The position numbers and the translations under genes were made by a program. From Dactylosporangium vinaceum (GTDB lineage Bacteria; Actinomycetota; Actinomycetes; Mycobacteriales; Micromonosporaceae): 64,000 nucleotides of DNA. Positions 1 through 9,100 of this stretch are shown here, one piece after another; positions within the stretch are counted from its first letter, which is position 1; the number at the start of each line of letters is the position of its first letter. Below the pieces are notes generated by a model. It saw only the letters and a list, made by a program, of their open reading frames with translations. It did no database searches and was not told the DNA's origin. The stretch spans positions 8,990,001 to 9,054,000 of the forward strand of contig NZ_CP061913.1 in assembly GCF_019904175.1 (NCBI RefSeq). Reading direction: 5' to 3'.

Positions 1-5
1 GGGGT

Positions 6-73
6 CGTGCCGCAGGCTGACCGGGGAACTGACGATTGGGGAACTGCTGACCGTTGAACTCTCGTGCGGCACG
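6..73. repeat. 9-bp inverted repeat with long loop
   Basis: CGTGCCGCA (6-14) is matched by its reverse complement TGCGGCACG (65-73), about 50 bases apart. It may be the 3' structure of a gene left of the window, but no T-run follows. The rest of 1-260 holds the importer operator at 151-164 and no convincing gene. Confidence 0.25.
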
Positions 74-150
74 CCCGCCTCCGAGGTGTCGGTATCTGAT
101 GCACCCGCCGCCACATTAACGAACCGGCACAGCCCTGTGAACAACCAATC

Positions 151-164
151 TGGTAGCGCTCCCA
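151..164. promoter_or_regulatory. LacI-family (CebR-like) operator
   Basis: TGGTAGCGCTCCCA matches 13 of 14 positions of the actinomycete CebR box TGGGAGCGCTCCCA and is nearly palindromic about AGCGCT. It lies about 200 bases upstream of the binding-protein start, where a repressor of a sugar importer would be expected to bind. The match is seen directly; that a LacI-family repressor responding to a sugar binds it is inference, and no repressor gene is present in the window. Confidence 0.55.
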
Positions 165-363
165 TACCGGGCGTCTGACCTGCGGCGGTAATCGTCAGAC
201 CTCACGGTCGGCCACATTTCCATCACGCCGTGATAAAAGGTCCCCCGTTCGGCGCCGGTAAGTGACCGATCGACGCTGGGTAGCAGCTCAAGGTTCCATC
301 AACAAGCACTACAGACGCGCATACCGTCCCCACGGTCGTCGAGGATCGCAGGAGGGGTTTGGC

Positions 364-1626
364 GTGTGGAAGGGTCGGTTCGCGATCCTGGCCATTGTCG
401 TGGTCTCACTGATCTGCGGGCTGTCGATGTTCGCGGTACGGGGCGCGAGCAACGACCAGCTCGAGGTGTACTCGTGGTGGACCGGACCCGGTGAGGAGGA
501 GGGCCTGGCCGCGATGGCCAAGTCCTTCGAGGGCACGAATCCGGGCGTGCGGTTCGTCAACGCGGCCGTGTCCGGCGGTGCCGGCTCCAACGCCAAGGCG
601 ATCCTGGCCAGCCGCCTGCTGGCCAACGACCCGCCGGACTCCTACCAGCGCCACGCCGGGCTCGAACTGCTCGACGACGTGCGCTCGGGCAAGGTCCAGG
701 ACCTCACCGACCTGTACCGCCGGCAGGGCTGGATGAAGGTCTTCCCCAAGGGGCTCATCGACAACCTCACGATCGACGACAAGATCTACGCGGTGCCGGT
801 CAACATCCACAGGGCCAATCTGCTGTGGTACCTGCCCAAGACGCTCCAGGACCTGGGGCTCTCCGGGCCGCCGAAGACCTGGTCCGAGTTCCTGCAGCAG
901 GCCGAGCAGATCAAGGCCAAGGGCAAGGTGGCGCTCGCGGTCGGCCCGGAGTGGACGCAGAAGCACCTCCTGGAGACGGTGCTGCTCGGCGAGCTCGGCG
1001 CGGACAAGTACGAGAAGCTCTGGGAGGGGCAGATCAGCTGGCTCTCGCCGGACGTCTCGCGCGCCCTGGACATGTACGCGAAGGTGCTCGCCGTGTCCGA
1101 CGTGAAGTCCGCGGCCGGGGACTGGCAGCCGCAGCTCGACCGGGTGGTGTCGGGCTCCGCCGTGTACGCGGTGATGGGCGACTGGACCTCGTCGTACCTC
1201 GAGCAGACCAAGAACCTGCGCTGGCCGACCGGCTACAGTGCGGCCGCCTCACCCGGCAGCGACGGCGTGTACGACTTCCTGTCCGACACGTTCACGCTGC
1301 CCACTGGCGCCCGCCGGCCCGACCTGGCCAAGCAGTGGCTCATCGAGTGCGGCTCGACCGACGGGCAGAACCTGTTCAACCCGCTGAAGGGCTCGATCCC
1401 GGCGCGCACCGACGCCGACGCGGGCCTCTACAAGGACTACCTGGCCTGGGCGCTGCAGCAGTGGCGCGACCCGAAGACCCGGATCGTCGGGTCCCTCGCG
1501 CACGGCGTGGTGGCGAACAACGCGTACAACGCGGAGATCGACTCGGCGCTGGGCCTGTTCGTGCAGGACGGCGACCAGGGCAAGTTCGCCCGGACCGCCG
1601 ACGCGCAGTACCGGGAGACGCAATGA
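364..1626 (+). CDS. Sugar ABC transporter substrate-binding protein
   Basis: Extracellular solute-binding protein (family 1), 420 residues. The GTG start at 364 follows AGGAGGGG with good spacing; an in-frame start at 262 has no such site. An N-terminal hydrophobic segment (about residues 5-28) acts as signal or anchor, without a clean lipobox. The mature protein opens with VYSWWTGPGEEEGL and later has YAVPVNIHRANLLWYL, which resembles glucose/mannose binding proteins of the GtsA type more than maltose-binding ones. It is the first gene of an importer operon with two permeases downstream. No ATPase is encoded, so a shared MsiK-like ATPase elsewhere is likely. Substrate choice is inference. 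Confidence 0.85.
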   Translation: MWKGRFAILAIVVVSLICGLSMFAVRGASNDQLEVYSWWTGPGEEEGLAAMAKSFEGTNPGVRFVNAAVSGGAGSNAKAILASRLLANDPPDSYQRHAGLELLDDVRSGKVQDLTDLYRRQGWMKVFPKGLIDNLTIDDKIYAVPVNIHRANLLWYLPKTLQDLGLSGPPKTWSEFLQQAEQIKAKGKVALAVGPEWTQKHLLETVLLGELGADKYEKLWEGQISWLSPDVSRALDMYAKVLAVSDVKSAAGDWQPQLDRVVSGSAVYAVMGDWTSSYLEQTKNLRWPTGYSAAASPGSDGVYDFLSDTFTLPTGARRPDLAKQWLIECGSTDGQNLFNPLKGSIPARTDADAGLYKDYLAWALQQWRDPKTRIVGSLAHGVVANNAYNAEIDSALGLFVQDGDQGKFARTADAQYRETQ

Positions 1627-1690
1627 ACGGCCCCTCCGCTTCGCTCCGTCAATGGGCGCAGCGTCCGGCCCTGTCACCGGAGGTAGTTGC

Positions 1691-1783
1691 GTGAGCGGTA
1701 CGGAGCGCAGCGGAGTGGCCGCTCATCAGTGTTACAGCCCGGGGCTCAGGCCGTCACCGGAGCTTGCGGAGGTGGCGGCATGA
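1691..1783 (+). CDS. Tandem leader micro-ORF, copy 1 (30 codons)
   Basis: GTG start preceded by GGAGG (CACCGGAGGTAGTTGC). The peptide starts MSGTERSGVAAHQC and ends PELAEVAA. Its TGA stop at 1781-1783 overlaps the ATG of the next copy (ATGA at 1780-1783). Period is 89 bases, so each copy lies in a different frame from the one before. Whether the peptide is made is unknown; the layout is what translational coupling would look like. Confidence 0.45.
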   Translation: MSGTERSGVAAHQCYSPGLRPSPELAEVAA

Positions 1784-1958
1784 GCGGTACGGAGCGCAGC
1801 GGAGTGGCCGCTCATCAGTGTTACAGCCCGGGGCTCAGGCCGTCACCGGAGCTTGCGGAGGTGGCGGCATGAGCGGTACGGAGCGCAGCGGAGTGGCCGC
1901 TCATCAGTGTTACAGCCCGGGGCTCAGGCCGACACCGGAGCTTGCGGAGGTGGCGGCA
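1692..1958 (+). repeat. Three 89-bp direct repeats
   Basis: Three head-to-tail units at 1692-1780, 1781-1869 and 1870-1958, identical apart from one substitution in the last. Each carries a GGAGGTGGCGGCATGA initiation site at its end and an internal CGGAGCGCAGCGGAG. An imperfect inverted copy of that internal motif (CTCCGCTTCGCTCCG) lies just upstream at 1631-1645. There are no spacers between units, so this is not a CRISPR array. High identity suggests recent expansion or active homogenisation. Confidence 0.9.
1780..1872 (+). CDS. Tandem leader micro-ORF, copy 2 (30 codons)
   Basis: Second copy, with the same predicted peptide as copy 1. The ATG at 1780 follows GGAGG about 8 bases upstream, which is contributed by the end of copy 1. 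It ends in TGA overlapping the ATG of copy 3 (ATGA at 1869-1872). Confidence 0.45.
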   Translation: MSGTERSGVAAHQCYSPGLRPSPELAEVAA

Positions 1959-1961
1959 TGA
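1869..1961 (+). CDS. Tandem leader micro-ORF, copy 3 (30 codons)
   Basis: Third copy. It differs from copies 1 and 2 by one base that turns a Ser codon into Thr near residue 22 (RPTPEL instead of RPSPEL). Its TGA at 1959-1961 overlaps the ATG of the permease at 1958, so the chain of micro-ORFs ends by delivering ribosomes to the permease start. Confidence 0.45.
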   Translation: MSGTERSGVAAHQCYSPGLRPTPELAEVAA

Positions 1962-2929
1962 GCCAGCAGGTTGTGCACCGGGCTCGGCACTCCTCCGAGC
2001 CGGATCGGCCCGATTTCCGGCCGAAGCAGCGCCGCCCCCGCAAGCAGCGCGGGCCCCGCTGGCTGCCGGGCCTGGTGCTGGTCTCCCCCTCGCTGATCCT
2101 CATCGGCGTGTTCGTCTACGGATTCCTGGGCTGGAACGTGCGCGTCTCGTTCACGAACTGGCGCGGGCTGTCCCCGAAGTACCACTTCGTCGGCCTGGAC
2201 AACTACTTCGGGCTGCTGCGCGACGAGCGGTTCCGGGCCGACATGCGCAACCTGGTCATCTTCACGTTCGTGTTCGTGACGGGCGCGCTGCTGCTCGGGT
2301 TCCTGATGGCGATGCTGCTCGACCGGGGCGTGCGCGGCGAGGGCTTCCTGCGCGGCGTGTTCCTGTTCCCGATGGCCATCTCGTTCATCGCCACCGCGAT
2401 CGTCTGGCGCTGGCTGCTGGACAACGGCGCCGGCGGGGACACGGCCGGGCTCAACAAGCTGCTCGCCGACCTCGGGCTCGGGTTCCTGCGCAGCGACTGG
2501 CACAAGTCCGACTCGGTCTGGGCCATCGCGGCCGTGGCGCTGCCGGCGGGGTGGGCGCTGTCGGGGTACGTCATGGCGCTCTTCCTGGCGGGTATGCGCG
2601 GCGTCAACGAGACCCTGCGCGAGTCGGCCCGCATGGACGGGGCGAGCGAGACCCAGGTCTTCTGGCACGTCGTGCGCCCGGCCCTGCGCCCGGTCACGTT
2701 CAGCGCCCTGTTGATCATGATTCACATCTCGCTGAAGACGTTCGACCTGCTCTACGCGCTCGACCAGGGCAACCTGCGCATCGACACGCCGTCGCTGTAC
2801 ATGTGGTTCACCACGTTCGACGGCGGCTTCTACGACCGCGGCGCCACGATCGCCACGGTCCTGCTCCTCGGGGTGGCCCTGGTGGTCGGCCCCTACGTCT
2901 GGTACAGCCTGCGCTCGGAACGGCGGTAA
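1958..2929 (+). CDS. Sugar ABC transporter permease (MalF/UgpA type)
   Basis: Inner-membrane permease of 323 residues with about six transmembrane helices. The cytoplasmic EAA loop that docks the ATPase is visible as ESARMDGASETQVFWHVVRP (about residues 225-245). A basic N-terminal tail (residues 15-32) precedes the first helix. The ATG at 1958 has GGAGG 8 bases upstream and lies at the junction with the third 89-bp repeat; in-frame starts inside the repeat are discounted because that sequence belongs to the repeat units. Pairs with the next gene to form the channel. Confidence 0.88.
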   Translation: MSQQVVHRARHSSEPDRPDFRPKQRRPRKQRGPRWLPGLVLVSPSLILIGVFVYGFLGWNVRVSFTNWRGLSPKYHFVGLDNYFGLLRDERFRADMRNLVIFTFVFVTGALLLGFLMAMLLDRGVRGEGFLRGVFLFPMAISFIATAIVWRWLLDNGAGGDTAGLNKLLADLGLGFLRSDWHKSDSVWAIAAVALPAGWALSGYVMALFLAGMRGVNETLRESARMDGASETQVFWHVVRPALRPVTFSALLIMIHISLKTFDLLYALDQGNLRIDTPSLYMWFTTFDGGFYDRGATIATVLLLGVALVVGPYVWYSLRSERR

Positions 2930-2936
2930 CCGGCCC

Positions 2937-3884
2937 ATGAGTCGTCCGATGGTGCGCGCCACCGCCGTCATCCCCCAGGCCGCCCGGCCCACCCGGCTGC
3001 CCCAGCCCGGCGAGACGCCCGAGCGGGAGATGCCGCGCTGGCAGCGCCCGGGGCCGGTGCGCACGACGCTGCGGTACATCATCCTGTGGGCGCTTGCCGC
3101 GTTCTTCCTCATGCCCGTCTACGTGCTGATCGTGACAAGCTTCAAGAACCCGGCCGACGTCTCGGTCACCCGGATCTGGGAGCTGCCGACGAGCCTCTCG
3201 TTCGACAACTTCGGCGCGGTGCTGCCGAAGCTCTCCTCCGGCTTCCGCAACTCGCTGGCCCTGTCGATCCCGGCCAGCCTCATCTCGGCCCTGCTCGGCT
3301 GCGCCAACGGGTTCGTGCTGTCGAAGTTTCGCTTCCCGCTGTCGAACGTGGTGTTCCCGCTGATCCTGTTCGGCATCTTCGTGCCCTACCAGGCCGTGAT
3401 CATCCCGGTCTCGCAGACCATGACCGGCCTCGGCCTGCGCGGCTCCGGCGACGCGACAGGCGGCCTGCTCGGCCTGATGCTGATCCACATCATCTACGGC
3501 CTGCCGATCACGACCCTGATCTTCCGCAACCACTTCGTCTCGCTGCCCGACGCCCTGCTGGAGTCGGCCCGCCTGGACGGCGCGGGGGTCCTGCGGACCT
3601 GGGTGGATCTGGCGGTACCGCTGGCGAAGCCGGCCTTCGCGGTCGCCGTCATCTGGCAGTTCACGTCGACCTGGAACGACTTCATGTTCGGCGCGATGAT
3701 GACCAACCGCGACTCCTGGCCGGTCACCATCGCCCTGAACAACGTGGCCGGCGGCCAGTCGGTCCCCTTCGGCCAGGCCATGGCCGGCGCCCTGCTGGTG
3801 AGCCTGCCGACCCTGGCCATCTACGTGCTCCTGGGCCGCTTCTTCATGCGCGGCCTGCTGGCCGGCACCCTGCAGGAGCGTTAG
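2937..3884 (+). CDS. Sugar ABC transporter permease (MalG type)
   Basis: Second channel subunit, 315 residues, about six helices, with the EAA loop ESARLDGAGVLRTWVDLAVP. It starts 7 bases after the first permease, so the pair is cotranscribed. Its TAG stop lies inside TTAG (3881-3884), the target site of the IS701-type element that begins at 3885. The insertion therefore left the coding sequence intact. Before the insertion and inversion, the SDR gene now at 15412-16158 would have followed this stop within about 40 bases on the same strand. Confidence 0.88.
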   Translation: MSRPMVRATAVIPQAARPTRLPQPGETPEREMPRWQRPGPVRTTLRYIILWALAAFFLMPVYVLIVTSFKNPADVSVTRIWELPTSLSFDNFGAVLPKLSSGFRNSLALSIPASLISALLGCANGFVLSKFRFPLSNVVFPLILFGIFVPYQAVIIPVSQTMTGLGLRGSGDATGGLLGLMLIHIIYGLPITTLIFRNHFVSLPDALLESARLDGAGVLRTWVDLAVPLAKPAFAVAVIWQFTSTWNDFMFGAMMTNRDSWPVTIALNNVAGGQSVPFGQAMAGALLVSLPTLAIYVLLGRFFMRGLLAGTLQER

Positions 3885-4593
3885 TACTGCAACGGCACTT
3901 CGGGTGGGGTTTGTCCGCGTCGGTGGTAGTGGCTGACGCGGGCTTGCCATTGGCGGTGTCGGCGGTGGTAGGACCAGGCCAGGACGTGGTCGGGGTTGGT
4001 GCGGCGCGTCAGGGTGAATGCCAGGAGCAGGCGTCGTACCTCGGGTACGGTCAGCGCGATCAGCATGTCTGTTGCGGGGTTGGGTTTGCTTGTGCGGCGA
4101 GGGTTCCGGCGGCGGTGAGCAGGGCGTGGGTGGCCATGGACAGGGTGATGTGGGCGTACCAGGCGCGCCAGTCCCGGACTTGGTGCTGATCCAGGCCGGC
4201 TTGGTTCTTGGCTTGTTGGAAGCATTCCGCGACCGGCCAGCGGTGCCCGGCGATCTGCGCGAGGCGGGTGAGGGTGGTGCGGGCCGGGGCGTAGCAGTGG
4301 TAGTAGGCGATGTCGGTGGGGTCGCTGATCGAACGGCGGGCCAGGACCCAGTGCCCGAACCCGTACGACCATTCGGGTCGCACGTCGAGGCGGGCCCAGT
4401 CGTAGAACCGCTGCCCGTGCGCGCCCGGGCCGCAGCTGATCCGTTTCCACTTTGCCGCCGGGAGCGTGGCGAGATCTGCCACGCACACAACCTCGCGCCA
4501 GTCCCGGCCGGGTGCTGTGTCATCGCAGCGGGTCGCCAGGACATAGGCGATCTGCTGGTCTTCCAGCCACAGCCGCAGATACGGCACCTGGCC
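3881..4593 (-). pseudogene. IS701-type transposase, C-terminal half
   Basis: Reads from GQVPYLRLWLED through YVLATRCDDT, GHWVLARRSISDPT and AECFQQAKNQAGLDQHQVR, which carries the catalytic Glu of the DDE triad. The frame is lost near 4062-4075 (stop TGA at 4060); the remaining C-terminus (DMLIALTVPEVRRLL onward) continues in another frame. The final codons are CAG TAC TAA, and the TAA comes from the flanking target duplication, not from the element. The N-terminal half is at 16248-16855. Confidence 0.82.
3885..4593 (-). mobile_element. IS701-type element, right half (split by inversion)
   Basis: The outer end TACTGCAACGGCACTT (3885-3900) is identical to the end of the second half at 16201-16216. 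It abuts TTAG (3881-3884), a YTAR target as used by IS701-family elements. The half ends at 4593/4594 within the transposase coding sequence, where PNPOx gene sequence begins. With the other half (16201-16855) it makes one element of about 1.36 kb. Confidence 0.85.
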
Positions 4594-4915
4594 GTTCAGG
4601 ATGCGGGCGCGGCCGAAGAGTTGGGCGCCGCGGCTGCTGGCCAGGCTTACCAGTGGGGCGAAGACGCCGATGGAGACGCGGGGGTCGGTGGCGATGTTGC
4701 GCATCTTCGGGGAGCGGAGAGCGGCGGTGAAGCAGACGGCGAGGCCCTGCGGGTAGTAGCGCACGGGGGTTCGCCAGGGGACCGTCGGGGCCGGTCGTCG
4801 CCAGGACGCACATGTTCTGCGAGGACAGCAGGTTGAGGATGCGCTCCTCGAGGCGGCCGCGGTCCAGGGGTTGCTGCGGGGCCGGGCCGGTCAGCCAGGG
4901 GTTGGTCAGCGCCAT
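4594..4915 (-). pseudogene. PNPOx-family flavin protein, N-terminal half
   Basis: Begins MALTNPWLTGPAPQQPL and contains MCVLATTGPDGPLANP, then RYYPQGLAVCFTAALRSPKM, typical of the FMN-binding split barrel of pyridoxamine 5'-phosphate oxidase-like proteins. A five-G run (five C on the coding strand, 4765-4769) shifts the frame; four would keep it open. The gene stops at 4594, where the IS half begins; the missing C-terminus is on the other strand at 16856-17047. It starts 13 bases after the dehydrogenase stop, so it was the last gene of that operon. Confidence 0.8.
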
Positions 4916-4928
4916 GCCCGACCCGAAG

Positions 4929-6110
4929 TCAGCGCAGGGTCAGGCGCAGCACGCGGTCGTCGTCCGGGGCCGGGCCCTTGTCGTTGCGGCCGTCGCGGTT
5001 CGAGGTGGTGATCCAGACGCTGCCGTCCGGGGCGGTCACCGCGGCTCGCAGGCGGCCGTACCGCTCGGTCAGCGCCTCCATCGGCCGTGCGGCCACGCCC
5101 ACGCCGGTGCGCCACTGGACGGGGGTGGCGGACGAGGTGGTGGGGGAGGCGGCCGGTGCGGGGGTCCGCCCCAGCGGCACGAGGTAGATGCGCTGGCCGC
5201 GCAGGCAGGTCACGACCGCTGTCGAGCCGACCACGGCCACGCCGGCGCTCACGCCGACCTCCGGGTGCCAGGCGACGACCGGGTCCACGTAGCGCGGGTT
5301 GCCGCCGATGCCCTCGACCGCCGGCCAGCCGTAGTCGGCGCCGGGGCGGATGATGTTCAGTTCGTCCCACACCGCTTCGCCGATCTCCGCCGAATACAGC
5401 GTGCCGTTGGCGTCCCAGGCCAGGCCCTCCGGATTGCGGTGGCCGTAGGACCACACGAGCGAGTGCGGGAACGGGTTGCCGCGGGCCGGCTTGCCGTCCG
5501 GCGTCATCCGCAGGATCTTGCCGCCCAGGCTGTCCAGGCGCTGCGCCTCCTCCGTGTGGGAGGCGTCGCCGGTCGTCGCGTACAGGTAGCCGTCGGGCCC
5601 GAAGGCCAGGCGGCCGCCGTCGTGGATGCCGCCCTTGGGGATGCCCGTGACGATGGGCTGGGGGCGGGAGTGGCCGTCCAGGCGCAGCCGCGCGATCCGG
5701 TTGTCGATCGACGTCGTGTAGAAGACGAAGACCGTCTTGTTCACCTTGTACTGCGGGGAGACCGCGATCCCGAGGAGTCCTCCCTCGTTGTCGGCGGTGG
5801 CCTCGGTGATGCGCGTCAGCGGCGAGACGGTGCCGGTGGGCGCCACGCGCACGATCCGCCGCGTCCGGCGCTCGGTCACCAGCGCGCTGCCGTCGGGCAG
5901 GAACGCGAGGCCCCACGGAATGTCCAGGTGCCGTGCGATCGTCGCCACGCCCACCAGGCCGTCGGCGCGGCCCGAGGGGTCGGCCGGGGCGTGGCGGAAG
6001 TCGGTCGGGTCGGCGACGGGCCGGTCGCGGCCCGCCGCCCGGGCCGGTGAACACCCGGCCAGCAGGCACATCGTCAGCAGCGCAATCCCGGTTCGGCGCA
6101 CGCAGGCCAT
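4929..6110 (-). CDS. PQQ-type sugar dehydrogenase lipoprotein
   Basis: Soluble aldose/glucose-sorbosone dehydrogenase family (GSDH), a six-bladed propeller that oxidises sugars with PQQ outside the membrane. It is 393 residues long, with lipobox LLAGC at residues 16-20 giving a lipid-anchored Cys. Family signatures seen: NEGGLLGIAV, HDGGRLAFGPDGYLYATTGD, GHRNPEGLAWD and a C-terminal VLRLTLR. The last gene of the block was the PNPOx gene, 13 bases on. The propeller protein gene ends 32 bases upstream, so all three may be cotranscribed. Confidence 0.85.
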   Translation of the reverse strand: MACVRRTGIALLTMCLLAGCSPARAAGRDRPVADPTDFRHAPADPSGRADGLVGVATIARHLDIPWGLAFLPDGSALVTERRTRRIVRVAPTGTVSPLTRITEATADNEGGLLGIAVSPQYKVNKTVFVFYTTSIDNRIARLRLDGHSRPQPIVTGIPKGGIHDGGRLAFGPDGYLYATTGDASHTEEAQRLDSLGGKILRMTPDGKPARGNPFPHSLVWSYGHRNPEGLAWDANGTLYSAEIGEAVWDELNIIRPGADYGWPAVEGIGGNPRYVDPVVAWHPEVGVSAGVAVVGSTAVVTCLRGQRIYLVPLGRTPAPAASPTTSSATPVQWRTGVGVAARPMEALTERYGRLRAAVTAPDGSVWITTSNRDGRNDKGPAPDDDRVLRLTLR

Positions 6111-6142
6111 CGTGCACCGAACCGGGGTGAGCCGGCCTCACG

Positions 6143-9100
6143 TCACGAGGAGTACACCTCCAGCTCCGACAGCTGCCCCGCGGGCCATCCGGTGTTGCCG
6201 GTGACGGTGATCCGCAGGTTGCGCACCCCGGCCGCGGGGAACGTCAGCGTGACGGTGTTGCCGGTGGCGGGGTCGAAGGCGCAGGCGCGGCTCGCGACGA
6301 GGGTGGCTCCGGAGGTGAAGTCGGTGACGGTGACGGTCTCGGTGCGGGCCGCCCACGCGGTGGCGGGCGGCAGGCGCAGGACCACCCGGCTCACCGCGGT
6401 CGTCGCGCCCAGGTCGACCTGGATCCACTGCGGGAACGCGTTGTTCGCGCTCTCCCAGTAGGTGTCGGCGCTGCCGTCCACCGCGTTGCCGGCCCCGTAG
6501 TTCTGCGTGTTCGACGACTGCGTCACCGGTTTACGCAGCGCCAGGTTGGTGGCGGTGACCGCCACGCCGGTCCCGGAGAGGGCCGATGTCACCTCGGCGT
6601 TGGCGGCGGTACTGCGAACGCTGAGCGTCCCCGTGCGGCTCCCGGCCGCGCTGGGGTGGAACGTGACGGTGGCCGTGCAGTTGGCGCCCGCGGCGATGGT
6701 GGTGCCGCAGGTCGTGGTGACGGTGAAGTCACCGGTCGCCGTGACGGACTGGACAGTGGCCGGTGCGCTGCCGGTGTTGGTGACAGTGACCGTCTGCCAG
6801 TCGCTGTTCGTGTTGACGGCCGTGTCGGCGAAGTGCACCGACGTGGGGCTCAGCGCCAGCGTGGCCGTCCCGCCGCCGGTGCCGTACACCTCGAAGGAGG
6901 ACAGCTGCCCGGCCGGCCAGCCGGTGTTGCCGGTGATGCTCAGCCGCACATAGCGGGCCGTGACCGTGGCGAAGGAGGCGCTCGCCGTGTTGCCGGTGGC
7001 CGGGTCGAACAGGTAGTCGGCGGCCCCGGCCGCGGTGCTCCACTGCGCACCGTCCACACTCGACAGTACGGTCAGGGTCTCCCGGCGGGCGGCCCAGGCG
7101 GCCTGGGGCGGGAGGCGCAGCGTTACCTTGCCGACGCTCGCCGCCGCGCCCAGGTCGACCTGGATCCACTGCGGGAACGCGTTGTTGGCGCTCTCCCAGT
7201 AGGAGTTCGCGTCGGTGTCGGTCACGTTCGCGGCCGGGTAGCCGCCCTGGGTGGACTGGGCGGTCACGGGGCGGCCGGCGGCCAGGTCGGTGGAGCTGAC
7301 CGGGGGTACGCCGGTGCCCGTGAGCTGCACCGCGACCGCCCCCTGACCGTCGTCGCCGGTGATGGAGTACACCGCCGACTGGGCGCCCTGGGCGGTCGGG
7401 GAGAACGTGACGGTCTGGTGGATGACGTCACCGGGCGACAGCTGCTGGCCCTCGGAGACGGGGGTCGCCGTGTTGAACGCACCGACCGGCGGCGCCGCCT
7501 TCGTCAACGTCAGCGTGATGTTGCCCGTGTTGGCGATGTCGAAGGTCTGGGTCGCGGTGGTACCGACCGTCACGGACCCGAACGCGACCGGATTCGGCGT
7601 GATGGTGAGGTGGGCGGCCCCGACGACGGCCGTACCGCTGAGCGGCACCGTCACCGGCCCGGCCGAGCTGGTGACCGTGAGCGAGCCGGACTGGGTGCCG
7701 GCCGCGGTCGGGGCGTACTGCACGGACACGGCGACCGACGCGCCGGCCGCGATCGTCGTGCCGTTGGCGGGCATCCCGGTGACGGTGAACGGCGCCGCGG
7801 GCGGTGTCGAGCCGGTGACGGTGACAGCGCTCGTGCCCGTGTTGGTGATGCTGATGCCGAGGGTCTTCGCCGCCCCCGTCGGGACGGTGCCGAACGACAG
7901 CGACGCCGGGGTGGCGCCGAGGCCGGGCCGGGTGCCGGTGCCGTGCAGGTCGAGCGCGACGGTGCCCGCGTCGGTGGTGAACGTCAGGCTGCCGGTCGCG
8001 CCGCCGGTCGCCGACGGCGTGAACCGGACCGGGACGGCCAGGGTCTGGCCCGCGCTCAGGCTCACCGGCAGCGCGGGCGGCGTGGTGGCGAACGGCGCGG
8101 CCGCGGTGACCGCGGTGATCCGCACGGCCCTGGTCGCGGTGACGGTGACCGTCGCGCTCGCGGTGCTGCCGACGGCGACGCTGCCGAAGTCGGTCGGCGG
8201 TGCGCTCAGCGCGGCGGTCGTCGGGCGGCCGAAGCCGAGGATCCGCCCGTCGCGGTTGCCGACGTACACCCGGCCGTTGTCGCTCGCGGGCACCGCGAAC
8301 TTCGCGGCCGTGCCGATCGGGGCCGAGTACCGAAGATGCAGCTGTCCGCCTGCCGGCAGGGCGTCGTAGGCCCGCAGCTGCCCGTTGGCGCCGGTGGAGC
8401 CGTCGCTGTAGACGGCCCAGACGATCGCCGAGCCCGAGGTCGTGCCGGAGGAGGTGACGATCGGCGATCCGGAGGTGTACCCGAAGGTCGCCGGACTCGT
8501 CGCGGCGGCGGTCAGGGTGGGCAGGCCGGAGCCGTTGACGCCGTACTTGAAGGCGCGCAGGAAGCCCTGGTTCTCGACCTGGTACACGTAGCCGCCGTCG
8601 CCGCCCCACACCGCGGGGTGGCCCCAGACGCCGCTGTAGGGCCCGGCCGGCGGGACGAGGGAGGCGTCGGTGCCCCCCGGCCCCTGGGCCATCCCGCCCA
8701 GATTGTCGCGGTCGAGCAGGTACACCCGGCCGTCTTTCCCGGTCTGGACGAGCAGGTGCGGGTGGGCGGCGGTGCCGAAGGCGGCGGGGAGGGCGACCGG
8801 GCCGCCGGAGCCGAAGTCGGTGTCGTCCTGGTCGAGCTTGCCGTTGTTGGCCGGGCTGAAGAAGTCGCGGGCGGCGAGCGAGCCGTCGCCGTTGACCTGC
8901 AGGCGGATCACGGACTCGGCGAGGGTGCCGGGCGGGCTGGTCCCCGGGCCGGGCGCCGGTGACACGCCGTTGCCGGTGGCCACGATGATCCGGCCGGAGC
9001 CGTCGGAGACCAGGCCGCCCCCGGACTGCCAGATGCCGCCCATGCCTGTCGAGCGGCCGGCCTCGGTGGACCACAGCGTCGACATGGCGGGCGTGGTCGT

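Noticed and set aside
1692..1958. 89-bp repeats as a CRISPR array
   Set aside because: There are no spacers; the units are directly adjacent and code for a peptide.
6656..8962. Long open frame on the plus strand across the propeller gene
   Set aside because: It is antisense to a gene with clear domains, and its predicted protein is an Arg/Gly/Val-rich shadow of GC-rich codons without any family pattern.
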